Assembly: GCF_027214025.1 (NCBI RefSeq)
Contig: NZ_JAPWHB010000006.1
Coordinates: 248,001-312,000, forward strand
Reading direction: 5' to 3'
DNA length: 64,000 nucleotides
From: Parahoeflea alexandrii
GTDB taxonomy: Bacteria > Pseudomonadota > Alphaproteobacteria > Rhizobiales > Rhizobiaceae
Numbering within the stretch: the stretch's first letter is position 1; the number at the start of each line of letters is the position of its first letter. The translations under genes and the position numbers were made by a program. Shown here piece after piece: positions 52,603-62,600 of the stretch. The notes beneath the pieces are model-generated. The model had not been told where the DNA came from and searched no databases. It saw only the letters and a list, made by a program, of their open reading frames with translations.

Positions 52603-53631
52603 ATGAAGACACGTCACTGGGACCGCACCGGCAATGGCGGGCTGACATTCACCGAGCTCGGTTTCGGCACGGCGCCGCTCGGCAATCTCTACCGCGCCAT
52701 CTCCGACGATGAGGCCCATGCTGTGCTGACGAAGGCCTGGGATCTCGGCGTGCGCTATTTCGACACCGCGCCGCTTTATGGCTTAGGTCTTGCCGAGACC
52801 CGGCTCAACCGGTTCCTGCGCGTCAAGCAGCGCGGCGACTACGTGCTCTCGACCAAGATCGGACGCCTGTTGCGCCGCTGTGAACCCGGCGAGCAACGCA
52901 CCGGCGAGGGCAAGTTCTTCGACGTGCCCCGGCGCCGGGAAGTCTACGACTACAGCTATGACGGCGTCATGCGCTCGCTCGAATTCTCGCTGGAGCGGCT
53001 CGGCGTCGACAGCATCGACATCCTCTACGCTCACGATCTCGATGTCTTCACCCATGGCAGCGAGGCCGCGCGTGACGGAAAACTCGCAGAGCTGATGGCC
53101 GGCGGTTACAGGGCGCTCGTGTCCTTGCGCGATCAGGGCGTCATCAAGGCCTTCGGCGCAGGCGTCAACGAATGGCAGGCCTGCCAGTGGCTGACCGAGC
53201 GCGGCGATTTCGACCTGTTCCTGCTCGCCGGCCGCTACACGCTGCTGGAGCAGGAAGCGCTTGAGACATTCCTGCCGCTGGCCGCGCAGCGCGGCATTGG
53301 CATTGTCATCGGCGGCCCCTACAATTCGGGCATTCTGGCGACGGGGCCGAAGCCGGGGGCTTTCTACAATTACGACCCCGCGCCGCAGCCGATCCTGGAT
53401 CGCGTTGCCCGCATTCAGGCGGTCTGCGAGCGCCATACCACGCGTATGGTCGATGCGGCGTTCCAGTTTCCGCTGCGCCATCCTTCGGTCGTCTCCGTGA
53501 TTCCGGGCGGGCAGGGGGTGGCGGAGATGGAAGCCAACGCGGTGGCCGCAAGCGCGGAAATCCCGCCGGCGCTCTGGTCGGACCTGAAAGCCGAGGGGTT
53601 GATGCGGCAGGATGCGCCCATCGGGAGGTGA
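52603..53631 (+). CDS. Aldo/keto reductase, L-fucose (D-threo-aldose) 1-dehydrogenase-like
   Basis: A 342-residue AKR. Start at 52603 follows GGGAGGAG. The tetrad is visible: Asp and Tyr in YFDTAPLYGLGLAETRLNRFL, Lys in LSTKIGRLL and His in LYAHDLD. The RKxGR..R-type insert (LRRCEPGEQRTGEGKFFD) and DYSYDGVMRSLEFSLERLG are typical of the D-threo-aldose/L-fucose dehydrogenase group, which oxidises the sugar to a lactone. It is next to a FucU-type mutarotase. Confidence 0.87.
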   Translation: MKTRHWDRTGNGGLTFTELGFGTAPLGNLYRAISDDEAHAVLTKAWDLGVRYFDTAPLYGLGLAETRLNRFLRVKQRGDYVLSTKIGRLLRRCEPGEQRTGEGKFFDVPRRREVYDYSYDGVMRSLEFSLERLGVDSIDILYAHDLDVFTHGSEAARDGKLAELMAGGYRALVSLRDQGVIKAFGAGVNEWQACQWLTERGDFDLFLLAGRYTLLEQEALETFLPLAAQRGIGIVIGGPYNSGILATGPKPGAFYNYDPAPQPILDRVARIQAVCERHTTRMVDAAFQFPLRHPSVVSVIPGGQGVAEMEANAVAASAEIPPALWSDLKAEGLMRQDAPIGR

Positions 53632-53662
53632 AGGATACGCAGCCATACCTCGTGTATGGCCG

Positions 53663-54397
53663 CTAACCGCTGGTGAAAAGCTCCGGCCGCTCGATGACCA
53701 GCGGCTCCAACAGCAGGATCAACTGGCTCAGATGATGCCGCGTTGCCTTGCGCGCGGCTTCCGGATCGCGTGCCTCGAGCGCGGCGACGATGGCCTTGTG
53801 TTCTTCGAGTGTGGCCTGCATCCGGCCCGGCATCGGCAGGTTGAGCTGGCGCGCGCGGTTGACGTGAATCCAGGCCGTTTCCGCCAGCGATGCCAGCCGC
53901 CGGTAGCCGGTAAAGGACAGGATCATCTCGTGCAGTTCGGCGTCCATCTGGTGAAAGCCGGCCGTGTCGCCGTCCTCCATCAGCGCTTCCTGGATGCGCA
54001 GGTTACGCTTGAGCGAGACCAGTTGCTCTTCCGTGATCGTGGCGGCGACTGCCTCCACCGCCGCCAGTTCCAGCGCTTCGCGCAGGAACGCGCCCTCGCG
54101 GATCTCCGCCATCGAGAACCGCGTCACATAGGTTCCCGCCTGCGGCACGATGTCGGCCAGTCCCTCGCTCGCAAGCCGCGCCATGGCCTCCGTCACCGGC
54201 GAGCGCGAGACACCGAGCTGTTTGCAGATCTCGGACTTTTGCATCAGTTCGCCGGGCCGGAAGGCCAGCGACAGGATCGCCTGCTTCAGCGACATGTAGA
54301 CTTTCTGGGAAAGCGAGCCGGGAAAGTCATCCAGAGGCTGAAGCGCGGGCACGGATTTTTTCGCATCTCGCAGTGGACTATCCTCGCTGACTGGCAT
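53663..54397 (-). CDS. GntR family transcriptional regulator (FCD domain)
   Basis: A 244-residue FadR-type regulator: winged helix VYMSLKQAILSLAFRPGELMQ, KSEICKQLGVSRSPVTEAMARLASEGL; FCD domain with MDAELHEMILSFTGYRRL and LEEHKAIVAALEARDPEAA. A 12-base palindrome sits two bases upstream of the assigned ATG, so either the message is nearly leaderless or translation starts at the GTG around 54352 (inside the frame). It is divergent from the UxaA-type dehydratase and likely represses it. Confidence 0.87.
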   Translation of the reverse strand: MPVSEDSPLRDAKKSVPALQPLDDFPGSLSQKVYMSLKQAILSLAFRPGELMQKSEICKQLGVSRSPVTEAMARLASEGLADIVPQAGTYVTRFSMAEIREGAFLREALELAAVEAVAATITEEQLVSLKRNLRIQEALMEDGDTAGFHQMDAELHEMILSFTGYRRLASLAETAWIHVNRARQLNLPMPGRMQATLEEHKAIVAALEARDPEAARKATRHHLSQLILLLEPLVIERPELFTSG

Positions 54398-54398
54398 A

Positions 54399-54410
54399 CT
54401 AACATGTTAG
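54399..54410. promoter_or_regulatory. Palindromic operator CTAACATGTTAG
   Basis: A perfect 12-base palindrome between the divergent GntR and UxaA-type genes. FadR-family proteins bind short palindromes of this kind; autoregulation plus control of the dehydratase is the simplest reading. Confidence 0.6.
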
Positions 54411-54493
54411 ATAGAGTTATCCTCCTGTCAAGCCACGATCCGGCCCGAGATCCGGCGCCGTCCCGGCTTTGCAACCACGAAGCACTCTGACCG

Positions 54494-56020
54494 ATGACAA
54501 GAGATCTCCCGCAGACCATCCGCCTCAACGCAGCCGACAATGTGATCATTGCCCTCAAGGACCTTGCCGGCGGCACAACCGTATCCGGGCTCGATGTGCC
54601 GCTTGCCGAAGCGATCGCGCGCGGCCACAAGATTGCCGTGCGCCCGATTGCCGAAGGCGAGAAGGTTCTCCGGTACGGCCAGACCATCGGCATCGCCACC
54701 CGTGCGATTGCGCCTGGCGAACATGTTCATGTCCACAATCTGGGCATGGGCGGCCATGCCGAGGCAAAGGAATTCTCAACCGAAGTCAGGGCGCTGCCCG
54801 CCCCGTCGGAGCAGCGGCATTTCATGGGCTACCACAGGGCCGACGGAAGTGTCGGCACCCGCAATTATCTCGGCATTCTCACCTCGGTGAACTGCTCGGG
54901 CTCCGTCGCTCGTTTCATCGCCGAGGCGGTGGAGAAGCAGGGCTGGCTCGACGGGTTCGAGAATGTCGACGGCGTCGTGCCGATCGTTCACGGCACCGGC
55001 TGCGGCATGTCAGGCAAGGACGAGGGCTACGACACCCTGTTCCGCACCCTGCAGGGCTATGCAAGAAACCCGAATTTCGCCGGCATCCTGCTATTGGGAC
55101 TCGGATGCGAGGTCATGCAGGTGCCTGATCTGATCGGCCGTGGGCGCATGCGCGCCGATGGCAATTTCCGCTACATGACGATCCAGCAGTCAGGCGGCAC
55201 CCGCAAGACCATCGAACGTGGGGTTGAGCAGCTCAAGGAAATGGCCGCGGAGGCCAACAAGATTGCGCGCGCTCCCGCCGGCCTCGAGCATCTGGTGATC
55301 GGTATGCAGTGCGGCGGCTCCGATGGTTATTCCGGCATCACCGCCAACCCGGCGCTGGGCGCCGCGTCCGATCTGCTGGTTGCCCATGGCGGCACAACCA
55401 TCCTGTCTGAGACCTCGGAAATCTACGGCGCCGAGCACCTGCTCACCCGCCGCGCGGTCACGCCCGAGGTCGGCGCCAAGATCGTCGAGCGCATTCACTG
55501 GTGGGAGGATTACGCCGCGCGCAATGGCGGCGAGATGGACAACAATCCCTCGCCCGGCAACAAGAAGGGCGGCCTGACCACCATTCTCGAGAAATCCCTC
55601 GGCGCCGTGGCCAAGGGCGGCACCGCGCCCCTGACCCAGGTCTACAAGTTCGCCGAGCCGATCACCGAGCGCGGTTTCGTGTTCATGGATAGCCCGGGCT
55701 ACGATCCCTGCTCGGTGACAGGTCAGATCGCCTCGGGCGCCAACCTCATTGTGTTCACCACCGGCCGCGGTTCGGTCTCGGGCTACAAGCCCAGCCCCTG
55801 CATCAAGCTCGCCACCAATTCGGAAATGTATGCCCGCATGTCCGAGGACATGGATGTCAATTGCGGCGACATCATCACCGATGCCGTCAGCCTCGAGGAC
55901 AAGGGACGCGAGATCTTCGAGCTGTTCCTGCGCGTGGCTTCCGGTGAGGAAACCAAGAGCGAAGAGCTTGGCTTCGGCGGCGCCGAATTCGTTCCCTGGC
56001 AGATGGGCGCGGTGATGTGA
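54494..56020 (+). CDS. UxaA family dehydratase (altronate/galactarate-type sugar-acid dehydratase)
   Basis: A 508-residue enzyme with both parts of the family: an N-terminal SAF domain (about 8-90: IRLNAADNVIIALKDL, GHKIAVRPIAEGEKV) and the catalytic UxaA/GarD domain. The latter has VGTRNYLGILTSVNCSG, HGTGCGMSGKDEGYDTL, GMQCGGSDGYSGITANPA and DSPGYDPCSVTGQIASGANL. It removes water from a sugar acid to a 2-keto-3-deoxy acid using Fe or Mg. Next to fucose-type genes, an L-fuconate- or galactonate-like substrate is possible, but altronate cannot be excluded. Confidence 0.88.
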   Translation: MTRDLPQTIRLNAADNVIIALKDLAGGTTVSGLDVPLAEAIARGHKIAVRPIAEGEKVLRYGQTIGIATRAIAPGEHVHVHNLGMGGHAEAKEFSTEVRALPAPSEQRHFMGYHRADGSVGTRNYLGILTSVNCSGSVARFIAEAVEKQGWLDGFENVDGVVPIVHGTGCGMSGKDEGYDTLFRTLQGYARNPNFAGILLLGLGCEVMQVPDLIGRGRMRADGNFRYMTIQQSGGTRKTIERGVEQLKEMAAEANKIARAPAGLEHLVIGMQCGGSDGYSGITANPALGAASDLLVAHGGTTILSETSEIYGAEHLLTRRAVTPEVGAKIVERIHWWEDYAARNGGEMDNNPSPGNKKGGLTTILEKSLGAVAKGGTAPLTQVYKFAEPITERGFVFMDSPGYDPCSVTGQIASGANLIVFTTGRGSVSGYKPSPCIKLATNSEMYARMSEDMDVNCGDIITDAVSLEDKGREIFELFLRVASGEETKSEELGFGGAEFVPWQMGAVM

Positions 56021-56249
56021 TCATCGCGGTTTGAGCCTGATTTTGATCGAGGCTGTCTGTCGGAGATGTGCCGCGAGTTTCGACATCAAGCTGTCTTTTA
56101 CCTAAAAAGACGGCTGGCAGAATATGCAACCTGAGGGAGAAGTTAACCGGATATTAATGATTATGTTAAAGGCTAAAATTCAGCGTGAAGCATTTAAATT
56201 TTAAGGCCGCCATGTGATTGCGGTCGTTATGGTTTGATAGGAAGACATC

Positions 56250-56876
56250 ATGATATCCTCCTTAAATTCTTTTCCCACCAGCTCGATTTCCTTGCTCTTC
56301 GGAGCGAGCAGCACATCTGCAACAACTCCCGTTTTAGCCGGACCGCAATTGCTAAGTGAAGCAACTGGCTACACGGACGACGTGCTCAAGACCGGGAATG
56401 CCATTGGCAACATCATCGCTATCGTTGCAGGCATGAAGAGCTCCGAGTCCGTAGGCGCTTTCACCATGGATGGCGCGCAAAGAACGGATAATGCGGACGG
56501 CAGCTATAGTCTGACGAAGACCGGAAAGGGAACAGTCTCTTCTGAGCAGGAAGCAATGAAATTTATAATTGAGAGGGCGCAAGGGACTGGAGCCGATGCC
56601 GAGCGCATGCGGTCCTATCTTGCAGCAATGAAAGACGGAACGCTTCAGGAATTTGATATGTCCACCATGGGCGTGACATCAACGATGACCCAGACCAGTT
56701 ACTATGACGCGGATGGCCGCAATAGTGGTACAAAAGGCAGCTACGATACGAAAGGTTTTGCCGAGTTTATGGAGCAATATGTGGTCGTAAAGGATGGTCA
56801 GACGTACGACAAAGCAACTGGTAAGAACGCGACTGTCAGTCAGAACGGGACGAAATTCACCTACTCCGTGTGGTGA
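56250..56876 (+). CDS. Hypothetical protein, AT-richer than neighbours
   Basis: A 208-residue protein with ribosome-binding site AGGAAGA. The N-terminus is Ser/Thr-rich (ISSLNSFPTSSISLLFGASS) with a short hydrophobic run near 65-75 (AIGNIIAIVAGMK). The C-terminal half is polar with repeated Thr/Gly/Asp (STMTQTSYYDADG, GKNATVSQNGTKFTYSVW). No signal peptide of standard type and no recognised family. The coding sequence and the 230 bp before it are lower in GC than the surroundings, and an IS3 remnant follows, so horizontal acquisition is likely. Confidence 0.6.
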   Translation: MISSLNSFPTSSISLLFGASSTSATTPVLAGPQLLSEATGYTDDVLKTGNAIGNIIAIVAGMKSSESVGAFTMDGAQRTDNADGSYSLTKTGKGTVSSEQEAMKFIIERAQGTGADAERMRSYLAAMKDGTLQEFDMSTMGVTSTMTQTSYYDADGRNSGTKGSYDTKGFAEFMEQYVVVKDGQTYDKATGKNATVSQNGTKFTYSVW

Positions 56877-56961
56877 TCAGAAGTGCTCTGATCCCTGGAA
56901 ACGGGATCGGTTTTGTTTAGGGTTTTCCGCAGTAATTTCCTGGCTGGAAACAGGCACGGTG

Positions 56962-57150
56962 ATGAAAGCGTCCAATTTTCAGACGCCCGGAAGTCGTTCA
57001 TTCTGAAGCAGTGTGACGATGGCGTGCCCGTTGCGGAAATTTCCCGCAAAGCCGACATTCAGCCCGCGAACGTATTCTAACTGGAAGAAGAAGTACGCGG
57101 GCCTGCTGTCCGGCGAGATGCTCTCGGGCACCATCCGCCGAAAACTCTGA
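56962..57150 (+). pseudogene. IS3-family transposase orfA remnant
   Basis: The plus strand reads MKASNF, then in a second frame SDARKSFILKQCDDGVPVAEI and SRKADIQPANV, then in a third frame NWKKKYAGLLSGEM. In order these are the conserved N-terminal helix-turn-helix blocks of IS3/IS407-type OrfA. Two frameshifts and absence of orfB show a dead fragment. Confidence 0.75.
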
Positions 57151-57242
57151 AGTCTGCCCGGAAGCGCAAGCTGGTCAAAATCCAATCTGTCGTTATGTAA
57201 GAATCTGCTCATTGACTCTCGCGTCGAGTCCGGTGTTTATTA

Positions 57243-57257
57243 GAACATAACAGGAAC
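57243..57257 (+). promoter_or_regulatory. LexA box (GAAC-N7-GAAC)
   Basis: GAACATAACAGGAAC matches the direct-repeat SOS box of alphaproteobacteria exactly and lies 15 bp before the imuA start, so LexA would repress imuA-imuB-dnaE2 until DNA damage. Confidence 0.85.
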
Positions 57258-57271
57258 AAGCTGGATCAAGC

Positions 57272-58171
57272 ATGAGTCTTTCGAGGCTGCAGACCGCGAC
57301 CGATATCTTGAAGGCGCGCACCCGCGCCTATGAGGCCCAGGCGTACCAGGCGCACCGGGGAATGGCGCTTGGCGACGGAAGCGAGGCTCAACCATTGCCG
57401 CTGGGCGCCAGCGCGGTCGACCATTGCCTCGATGGCGGGCTCGCCTGCGGCGGTTTGCATGAGGTGCGCAGCCCGCTGGCGCGCGACATAGGTGCTGCCA
57501 CCGGGTTTGCGCTCGGGCTCGCGGCCCGGGCCATCAAGGCTGATCGCATGGGGCGCCGCGGCATCGTCTGGGTCAGCGATCCGGCCACCCGCGTTGATGG
57601 CGGCGGGCTTTTTCCGGCGGGCCTTGCCCAGTACGGGCTCGACCCGTCATCGATCACGATTGTCGAGCCGGGCGATCTGCAGGGCGCCATGTGGGCGGCC
57701 GACGAGGCGGCGGGCTGCGCCGGGCTGGCGGCGCTGATCTTCCAGATCAAGGGCAATCCGGCGCGCTTCGACATCACCGCCACGCGGCGGCTGATGCTGC
57801 GCGCGCGGCAAAGCGGGGTACTGGCGCTGACGCTGCGCCAGAGCGGCGAGGAGGAGGCCAGTGCAGCGGCAACGCGCTGGCGGGTGAACACGGAGATATC
57901 GGGGGCGGACAACGATCTTGAACGTGGCGTGGGGGCAATGCGGCTGTTGCTCACGCTGGAACGAAACCGCGCCGGACGGACCGGCCAATGGCTTTTAGCC
58001 TGGAACCCCAAAGACAGAAGTTTCCACCATGCCGCTCCAGATCCAAGATCCCGCGCCAACCCGTCAGCGCATCCTCTCGATCGCCTTCCCCTACCTGCCG
58101 ACCGACCGGGTGCACCGGGCCAGATGGGGCAAGTCCTGGATCGCCGGCAGGATTTTGGACGCGCATCCTGA
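57272..58171 (+). CDS. imuA: ImuA, SOS mutagenesis accessory protein (RecA-like fold)
   Basis: A 299-residue member of the ImuA family: a RecA/SulA-like core with HCLDGGLACGGLHEV, GRRGIVWVSDP, GLFPAGLAQYGLD and the TATRRLMLRARQSG helix. ImuA helps recruit ImuB and DnaE2 for error-prone lesion bypass. The last about 48 residues (Pro/Arg-rich) are encoded in the region overlapping imuB by about 140 bp and are probably not conserved. First gene of a LexA-boxed operon. Confidence 0.9.
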   Translation: MSLSRLQTATDILKARTRAYEAQAYQAHRGMALGDGSEAQPLPLGASAVDHCLDGGLACGGLHEVRSPLARDIGAATGFALGLAARAIKADRMGRRGIVWVSDPATRVDGGGLFPAGLAQYGLDPSSITIVEPGDLQGAMWAADEAAGCAGLAALIFQIKGNPARFDITATRRLMLRARQSGVLALTLRQSGEEEASAAATRWRVNTEISGADNDLERGVGAMRLLLTLERNRAGRTGQWLLAWNPKDRSFHHAAPDPRSRANPSAHPLDRLPLPADRPGAPGQMGQVLDRRQDFGRAS

Positions 58172-59681
58172 CACACCGCCTGTCGTCGTCACAGATACGG
58201 TCAAGAACGCCATCCGCATCGTCGCGCTCGATCAGCGCGCCCGTTCCCGCGGCGTGCGTCTGAACCAGACGCTCAGCGATGCCCGCGCGCTGGTGCCCGA
58301 CCTCGATTGTCATTCTGCCGACGACGAGGCGAACCGGGCGCTGCTGATGAAGATCGCCGGGTGGTGCGAGCGCTACACGCCGCTGATCGCCCTCGGCTCG
58401 GACCCCGAGTCCGGGCGCGATCATGGCCTGTTCATGGACATCACCGGCTGCGCCCATCTGCTTGGTGGCGAACAGGCGCTGGTCGCCGATCTGGAGGCAA
58501 GGCTGCACGCGCAGGGCTTTCATGCCCGGCTCTGCCTCGCCGACACACCGGGCGCCGCCTGGGCCATGGCGCGTTATGGCCAGGACCGGATCATCGCCGA
58601 GGGCGCGCATGCCGAGGCGGTGCTGCCGCTGACGCTCAGCGGTCTGCGCCTGCCGCCGGACATGGTCGCCTCGCTCGGCCGCGTCGGCCTCAAGACCATC
58701 GGCTGCATCGCCAGCCTGCCGCGCGCGCCGCTGGCCGCCCGCTTCGGCGTCCGGCTGATGCAACGGCTCGACCAGGCCCTGGGCCGCGAGGCGGAGGCGA
58801 TCTCGCCGATCATGCCGGTGGCGGAGCTCTCCACCGAACGCCGTTTCGCCGAGCCGGTCACCCACCAGGACGAGATCGGCCATGTGATCGCGGCCCTCGC
58901 CGCCGGCATCATCGAGCCGCTGGAACGCCGCGGCCTCGGCCTGCGCCGCTGCCGGATCAAGCTGTTCCGGGTCGATGGCCATGTCAGCCAGCTCGATGTG
59001 CAGACCGCAAGGCCGCTGCGCGATGCCCGCGTGATCGCCCGCCTGTTCGCCGAACGCATCGCCGGCCTGCATGACGATCTCGACGCCGGTTTCGGTTTCG
59101 ACCTGATCCGGCTCGACGTGGTCCATGCCGACCCGTTCGACGGCGGGCAGACGGACATGATGGCGCACCAAGCCGCCGGGCAGGGCCATGATGCCCTGGT
59201 CGACCGGCTCGGCGCCCGGCTCGGTCTCGACCGGGTGCAGCGCTTCGTGCTTGCCGACACCCATATTCCCGAACGCAGTTTCGGCCGCCAGCCGGTGGCC
59301 CATCTTGGCGCGCCCGGCTTGGCCGCCCGGCGAGCGTCAGCCGGCAATGCCGCCCTTGCGCTTGCACCGGAGGCCCCCGGCGAGATCATCACCCGGCCAT
59401 TGATCCTGTTCGACCGGCCGGAACTGATGCAGACCATCGCCGAGGTGCCGGACGGTCCGCCGCTCAGGTTTCGCTGGCGCGGTGTCTCCTATGAGGTTGC
59501 CCGTTCCGAGGGTCCCGAGCGCATTGCCTGCGAATGGTGGCGGGATGGCCGCGGCGCCCGCACCCGCGATTACTTCCGCGTCGAGGACTGGCAGGGTTAC
59601 CGCTTCTGGATGTTCCGTCATGGCCTGTACGGCCGCGAGACCAGCGAGCCCGCCTGGTACATGCACGGGCTGTTCGCATGA
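58029..59681 (+). CDS. imuB: ImuB, inactive Y-family DNA polymerase homologue
   Basis: A 550-residue Y-family protein: LSIAFPYLPTDRVHRARWG, RARSRGVRLNQTLSDARALVPDL, LFMDITGCAHLLGGEQAL, then the helix-hairpin-helix region LGRVGLKTIGCIASLPRAPLAARFG and a little-finger domain. ImuB proteins lack catalytic acidic residues and act as adaptors between the beta clamp, ImuA and DnaE2. The start at 58029 lies within imuA; the next methionines would cut into the first conserved strand. Its stop overlaps dnaE2 (ATGA). Confidence 0.92.
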   Translation: MPLQIQDPAPTRQRILSIAFPYLPTDRVHRARWGKSWIAGRILDAHPDTPPVVVTDTVKNAIRIVALDQRARSRGVRLNQTLSDARALVPDLDCHSADDEANRALLMKIAGWCERYTPLIALGSDPESGRDHGLFMDITGCAHLLGGEQALVADLEARLHAQGFHARLCLADTPGAAWAMARYGQDRIIAEGAHAEAVLPLTLSGLRLPPDMVASLGRVGLKTIGCIASLPRAPLAARFGVRLMQRLDQALGREAEAISPIMPVAELSTERRFAEPVTHQDEIGHVIAALAAGIIEPLERRGLGLRRCRIKLFRVDGHVSQLDVQTARPLRDARVIARLFAERIAGLHDDLDAGFGFDLIRLDVVHADPFDGGQTDMMAHQAAGQGHDALVDRLGARLGLDRVQRFVLADTHIPERSFGRQPVAHLGAPGLAARRASAGNAALALAPEAPGEIITRPLILFDRPELMQTIAEVPDGPPLRFRWRGVSYEVARSEGPERIACEWWRDGRGARTRDYFRVEDWQGYRFWMFRHGLYGRETSEPAWYMHGLFA

Positions 59682-62600
59682 ACGCGCCGTCACCCGGGCC
59701 GGCCTATGTCGAACTCGCCGCCGCCAGCAATTTCTCCTTCCTGCGCGGCGCCTCGCATGCCGAGGAACTGGTGGTGCAGGCCTCCCGGCTCGGCCTTGGC
59801 GGCATCGCCATCACCGATCGCAATTCGCTGGCCGGCGTCGTCCGCGGTCACATGGCGGCGAAGGAGGCCGGCCTTGCCTACGCGCCGGGCTGCCGGCTGG
59901 TGTTCATGGACGCCACCCCCGATATTCTGGTCTGGCCCGAGGACCGCGCGGCCTGGGGCCGTCTCTGCGAATTGCTGACCACCGGAAAGCGCCGTGCGCC
60001 GAAGGGCGAATGCCATCTGACGCTCGAGGATCTGCTCACCCACGGCCAGGGCCTGCTGATGGCTGTCGTCGCGCCTGCTGCAGTCGCCGGGACGGGCCTC
60101 GCCTCCGTGCTGGAGCGGTTGCGCACGTGTTTCCCCGATCATCTGTATCTGGCCGTGTCGCGCGCCCATGGCAGCGCCGACCAGCGCCGCATGGCAGGCC
60201 TTGCGCGGCTGGCGCGCGAGCTTGATCTGCCGCTGCTGGCAATCGGCGATGTGCTCTACCACGCGCCCGAACGCCGCCCGCTGCAGGACGTGCTGAGCTG
60301 CATCCGCGAAGGCAGGACATTGGCCACCGCCGGCACAAGGCTTGAGATCAATGCCGAGCGGCACCTGAAGCCGCATGCCGAGATGCTGCATCTGTTCAGG
60401 GGCTACGAGGCAGCGGTGGCGCAGGCAGCCATTCTGTTCAGGCGCATCCGGTTTTCGCTCAATGAGTTGCGCTATCAGTACCCCGACGCGCCGCTGTTCG
60501 AGGAACTCGGGCCGGAGCCTCTGCCCGCGCAGGAGGCGCTCGAAAAGCTCACCGCCGTCGGCCTGAAGAAGCGTTATCCGGGTGGCGCGCCTGAAAAGGT
60601 GCTCAAGGCCATCGCTCATGAGACGGAGCTGATCAAAAAACTCGACTACGCACCCTATTTCCTCACCGTCTACGACATCGTCCGCTTCGCCCGTTCGCAA
60701 AAAATCCTCTGCCAGGGCCGCGGCTCGGCCGCCAATTCCGCCGTCTGCTATTGCCTCGAAATTACCGAGGTCGATCCAGGCAAGGTCGATCTCCTGTTCG
60801 AGCGTTTCATCTCCGAGGAACGCAACGAACCGCCCGACATCGATGTCGACTTCGAGCACGAGCGGCGCGAGGAGGTGATCCAGTACATATACTCGAAGTA
60901 CGGGCGCGACCGGGCAGGGCTCGCTGCCACCGTCATCACCTACCGCGCCCGCTCTGCCATCCGCGAGGTCGGCAAGGTGTTCGGCCTCTCCGACGATGCG
61001 ATCTCCGCCATATCCGGCACCAAGTGGGGCGGCTGGTCGCGTGAGGTTGATACCGAGGACGCGCGGCGCGCCGGGCTTGATCCCACCGACAAGCACCTGG
61101 CGCAGATGCTCGATCTTGCGAGCCAGATCACCGGTTTTCCGCGCCATCTGTCGCAGCATGTCGGTGGCTTCGTCATCACCCGCGACAAGCTGTCGTCGCT
61201 GATCCCGATCGAGAACGCGGCGATGGAGGACCGCACCATCGTCGAGTGGGACAAGGACGATCTGGAAAGCCTCGGCATGCTCAAGATCGACGTGCTGGCG
61301 CTCGGCATGCTGACCTGCATCCGCAAGGCGTACGATCTGCTCAAGAGCCATTACGGCCGCGCCGAAACGCTTTCCTCGCTGCCCGATGGCGATCGCGCCA
61401 CCTATGACATGATCTGCCGTGCCGACACCATCGGCGTCTTTCAGATCGAAAGCCGCGCGCAGATGTCGATGCTGCCGCGGCTTAAGCCGCGCACCTATTA
61501 TGATCTGGTCATCGAGGTGGCGATTGTCCGTCCCGGCCCGATCCAGGGCGACATGGTGCATCCTTACTTGCGCCGCAGGCAGGGCAAGGAGCAGGTCTCC
61601 TATCCGAAGGAGGAATTGCGGACAGTGCTCGGCAAGACGCTCGGCGTGCCCTTGTTTCAGGAGCAGGCGATGAACATTGCCATCGTTGCCGGCGGCTTTT
61701 CGCCGGGCGAGGCCGACAAGCTGCGCCGCGCCATGGCCACCTTCCGCCGTGTCGGCACCATCGGCTCGTTCCAGACCAAGATGGTCGAGGGCATGGTGAA
61801 CAATGGCTACGAGCGCGACTTCGCCGAACATTGCTTCCGCCAGATCGAGGGCTTTGGCGAATATGGCTTCCCCGAAAGCCACGCCGCCAGTTTCGCGTTG
61901 CTGGTCTATGTCTCGTGCTGGCTCAAATGCCATTATCCGGATGTCTTCTGCGCCGCCATCCTCAACTCCCAGCCGATGGGCTTCTACGCCCCCGCCCAGC
62001 TTGTCCGCGACGCCCGTGAGCACGGCGTCGAGATCCGGCCGGTCGACGTCAATTGCTCCGGCTGGGATTCCACCCTTGAGCCCGGCGCGGAACCGCAGCC
62101 GCTGTCGCCGCGTCACCGCGAGATGAAGCATGTCATGAAGCACGCCCACGCGGTGCGGCTGGGGCTGAGCCACGTCAAGGGATTCGGTGAAGCCGAGGCC
62201 TTGCAGCTCATGCAGAACCGCGGCCGCGGCTATGACAGCGTCCGCGATCTGTGGATGCGATCCGGCCTGCCGCGCCGTGCCATCGAACAGCTGGCCGAGG
62301 CCGATTGCTTCCGCTCGATCGGGCTCGACCGGCGTGATGCGCTGTGGGCGGTCAAGGCGCTCGATCCGCTCTCGAGCGCCGAGCGGCTGCCCCTGTTCGC
62401 CGCGGCCGACACCCAGGATCTGCAGAAGGAACCCGATGTCGACCTGCCGCCGATGCCCTTGGGCGAGCAGGTGATCAATGACTACCAGGCGCTGTCGTTT
62501 TCATTGAAGGCGCACCCGATGTCCTTCCTGCGCGAGCGACTTGCGGGCAAGGGCTGCCGGCCCAACTCCGATCTGCAGGACATCCGCTCCGGCCGGCAGG

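Noticed and set aside
59690-62173. Minus-strand open frame of about 827 codons
   Set aside because: Lies wholly antisense to dnaE2, whose motifs are unmistakable.
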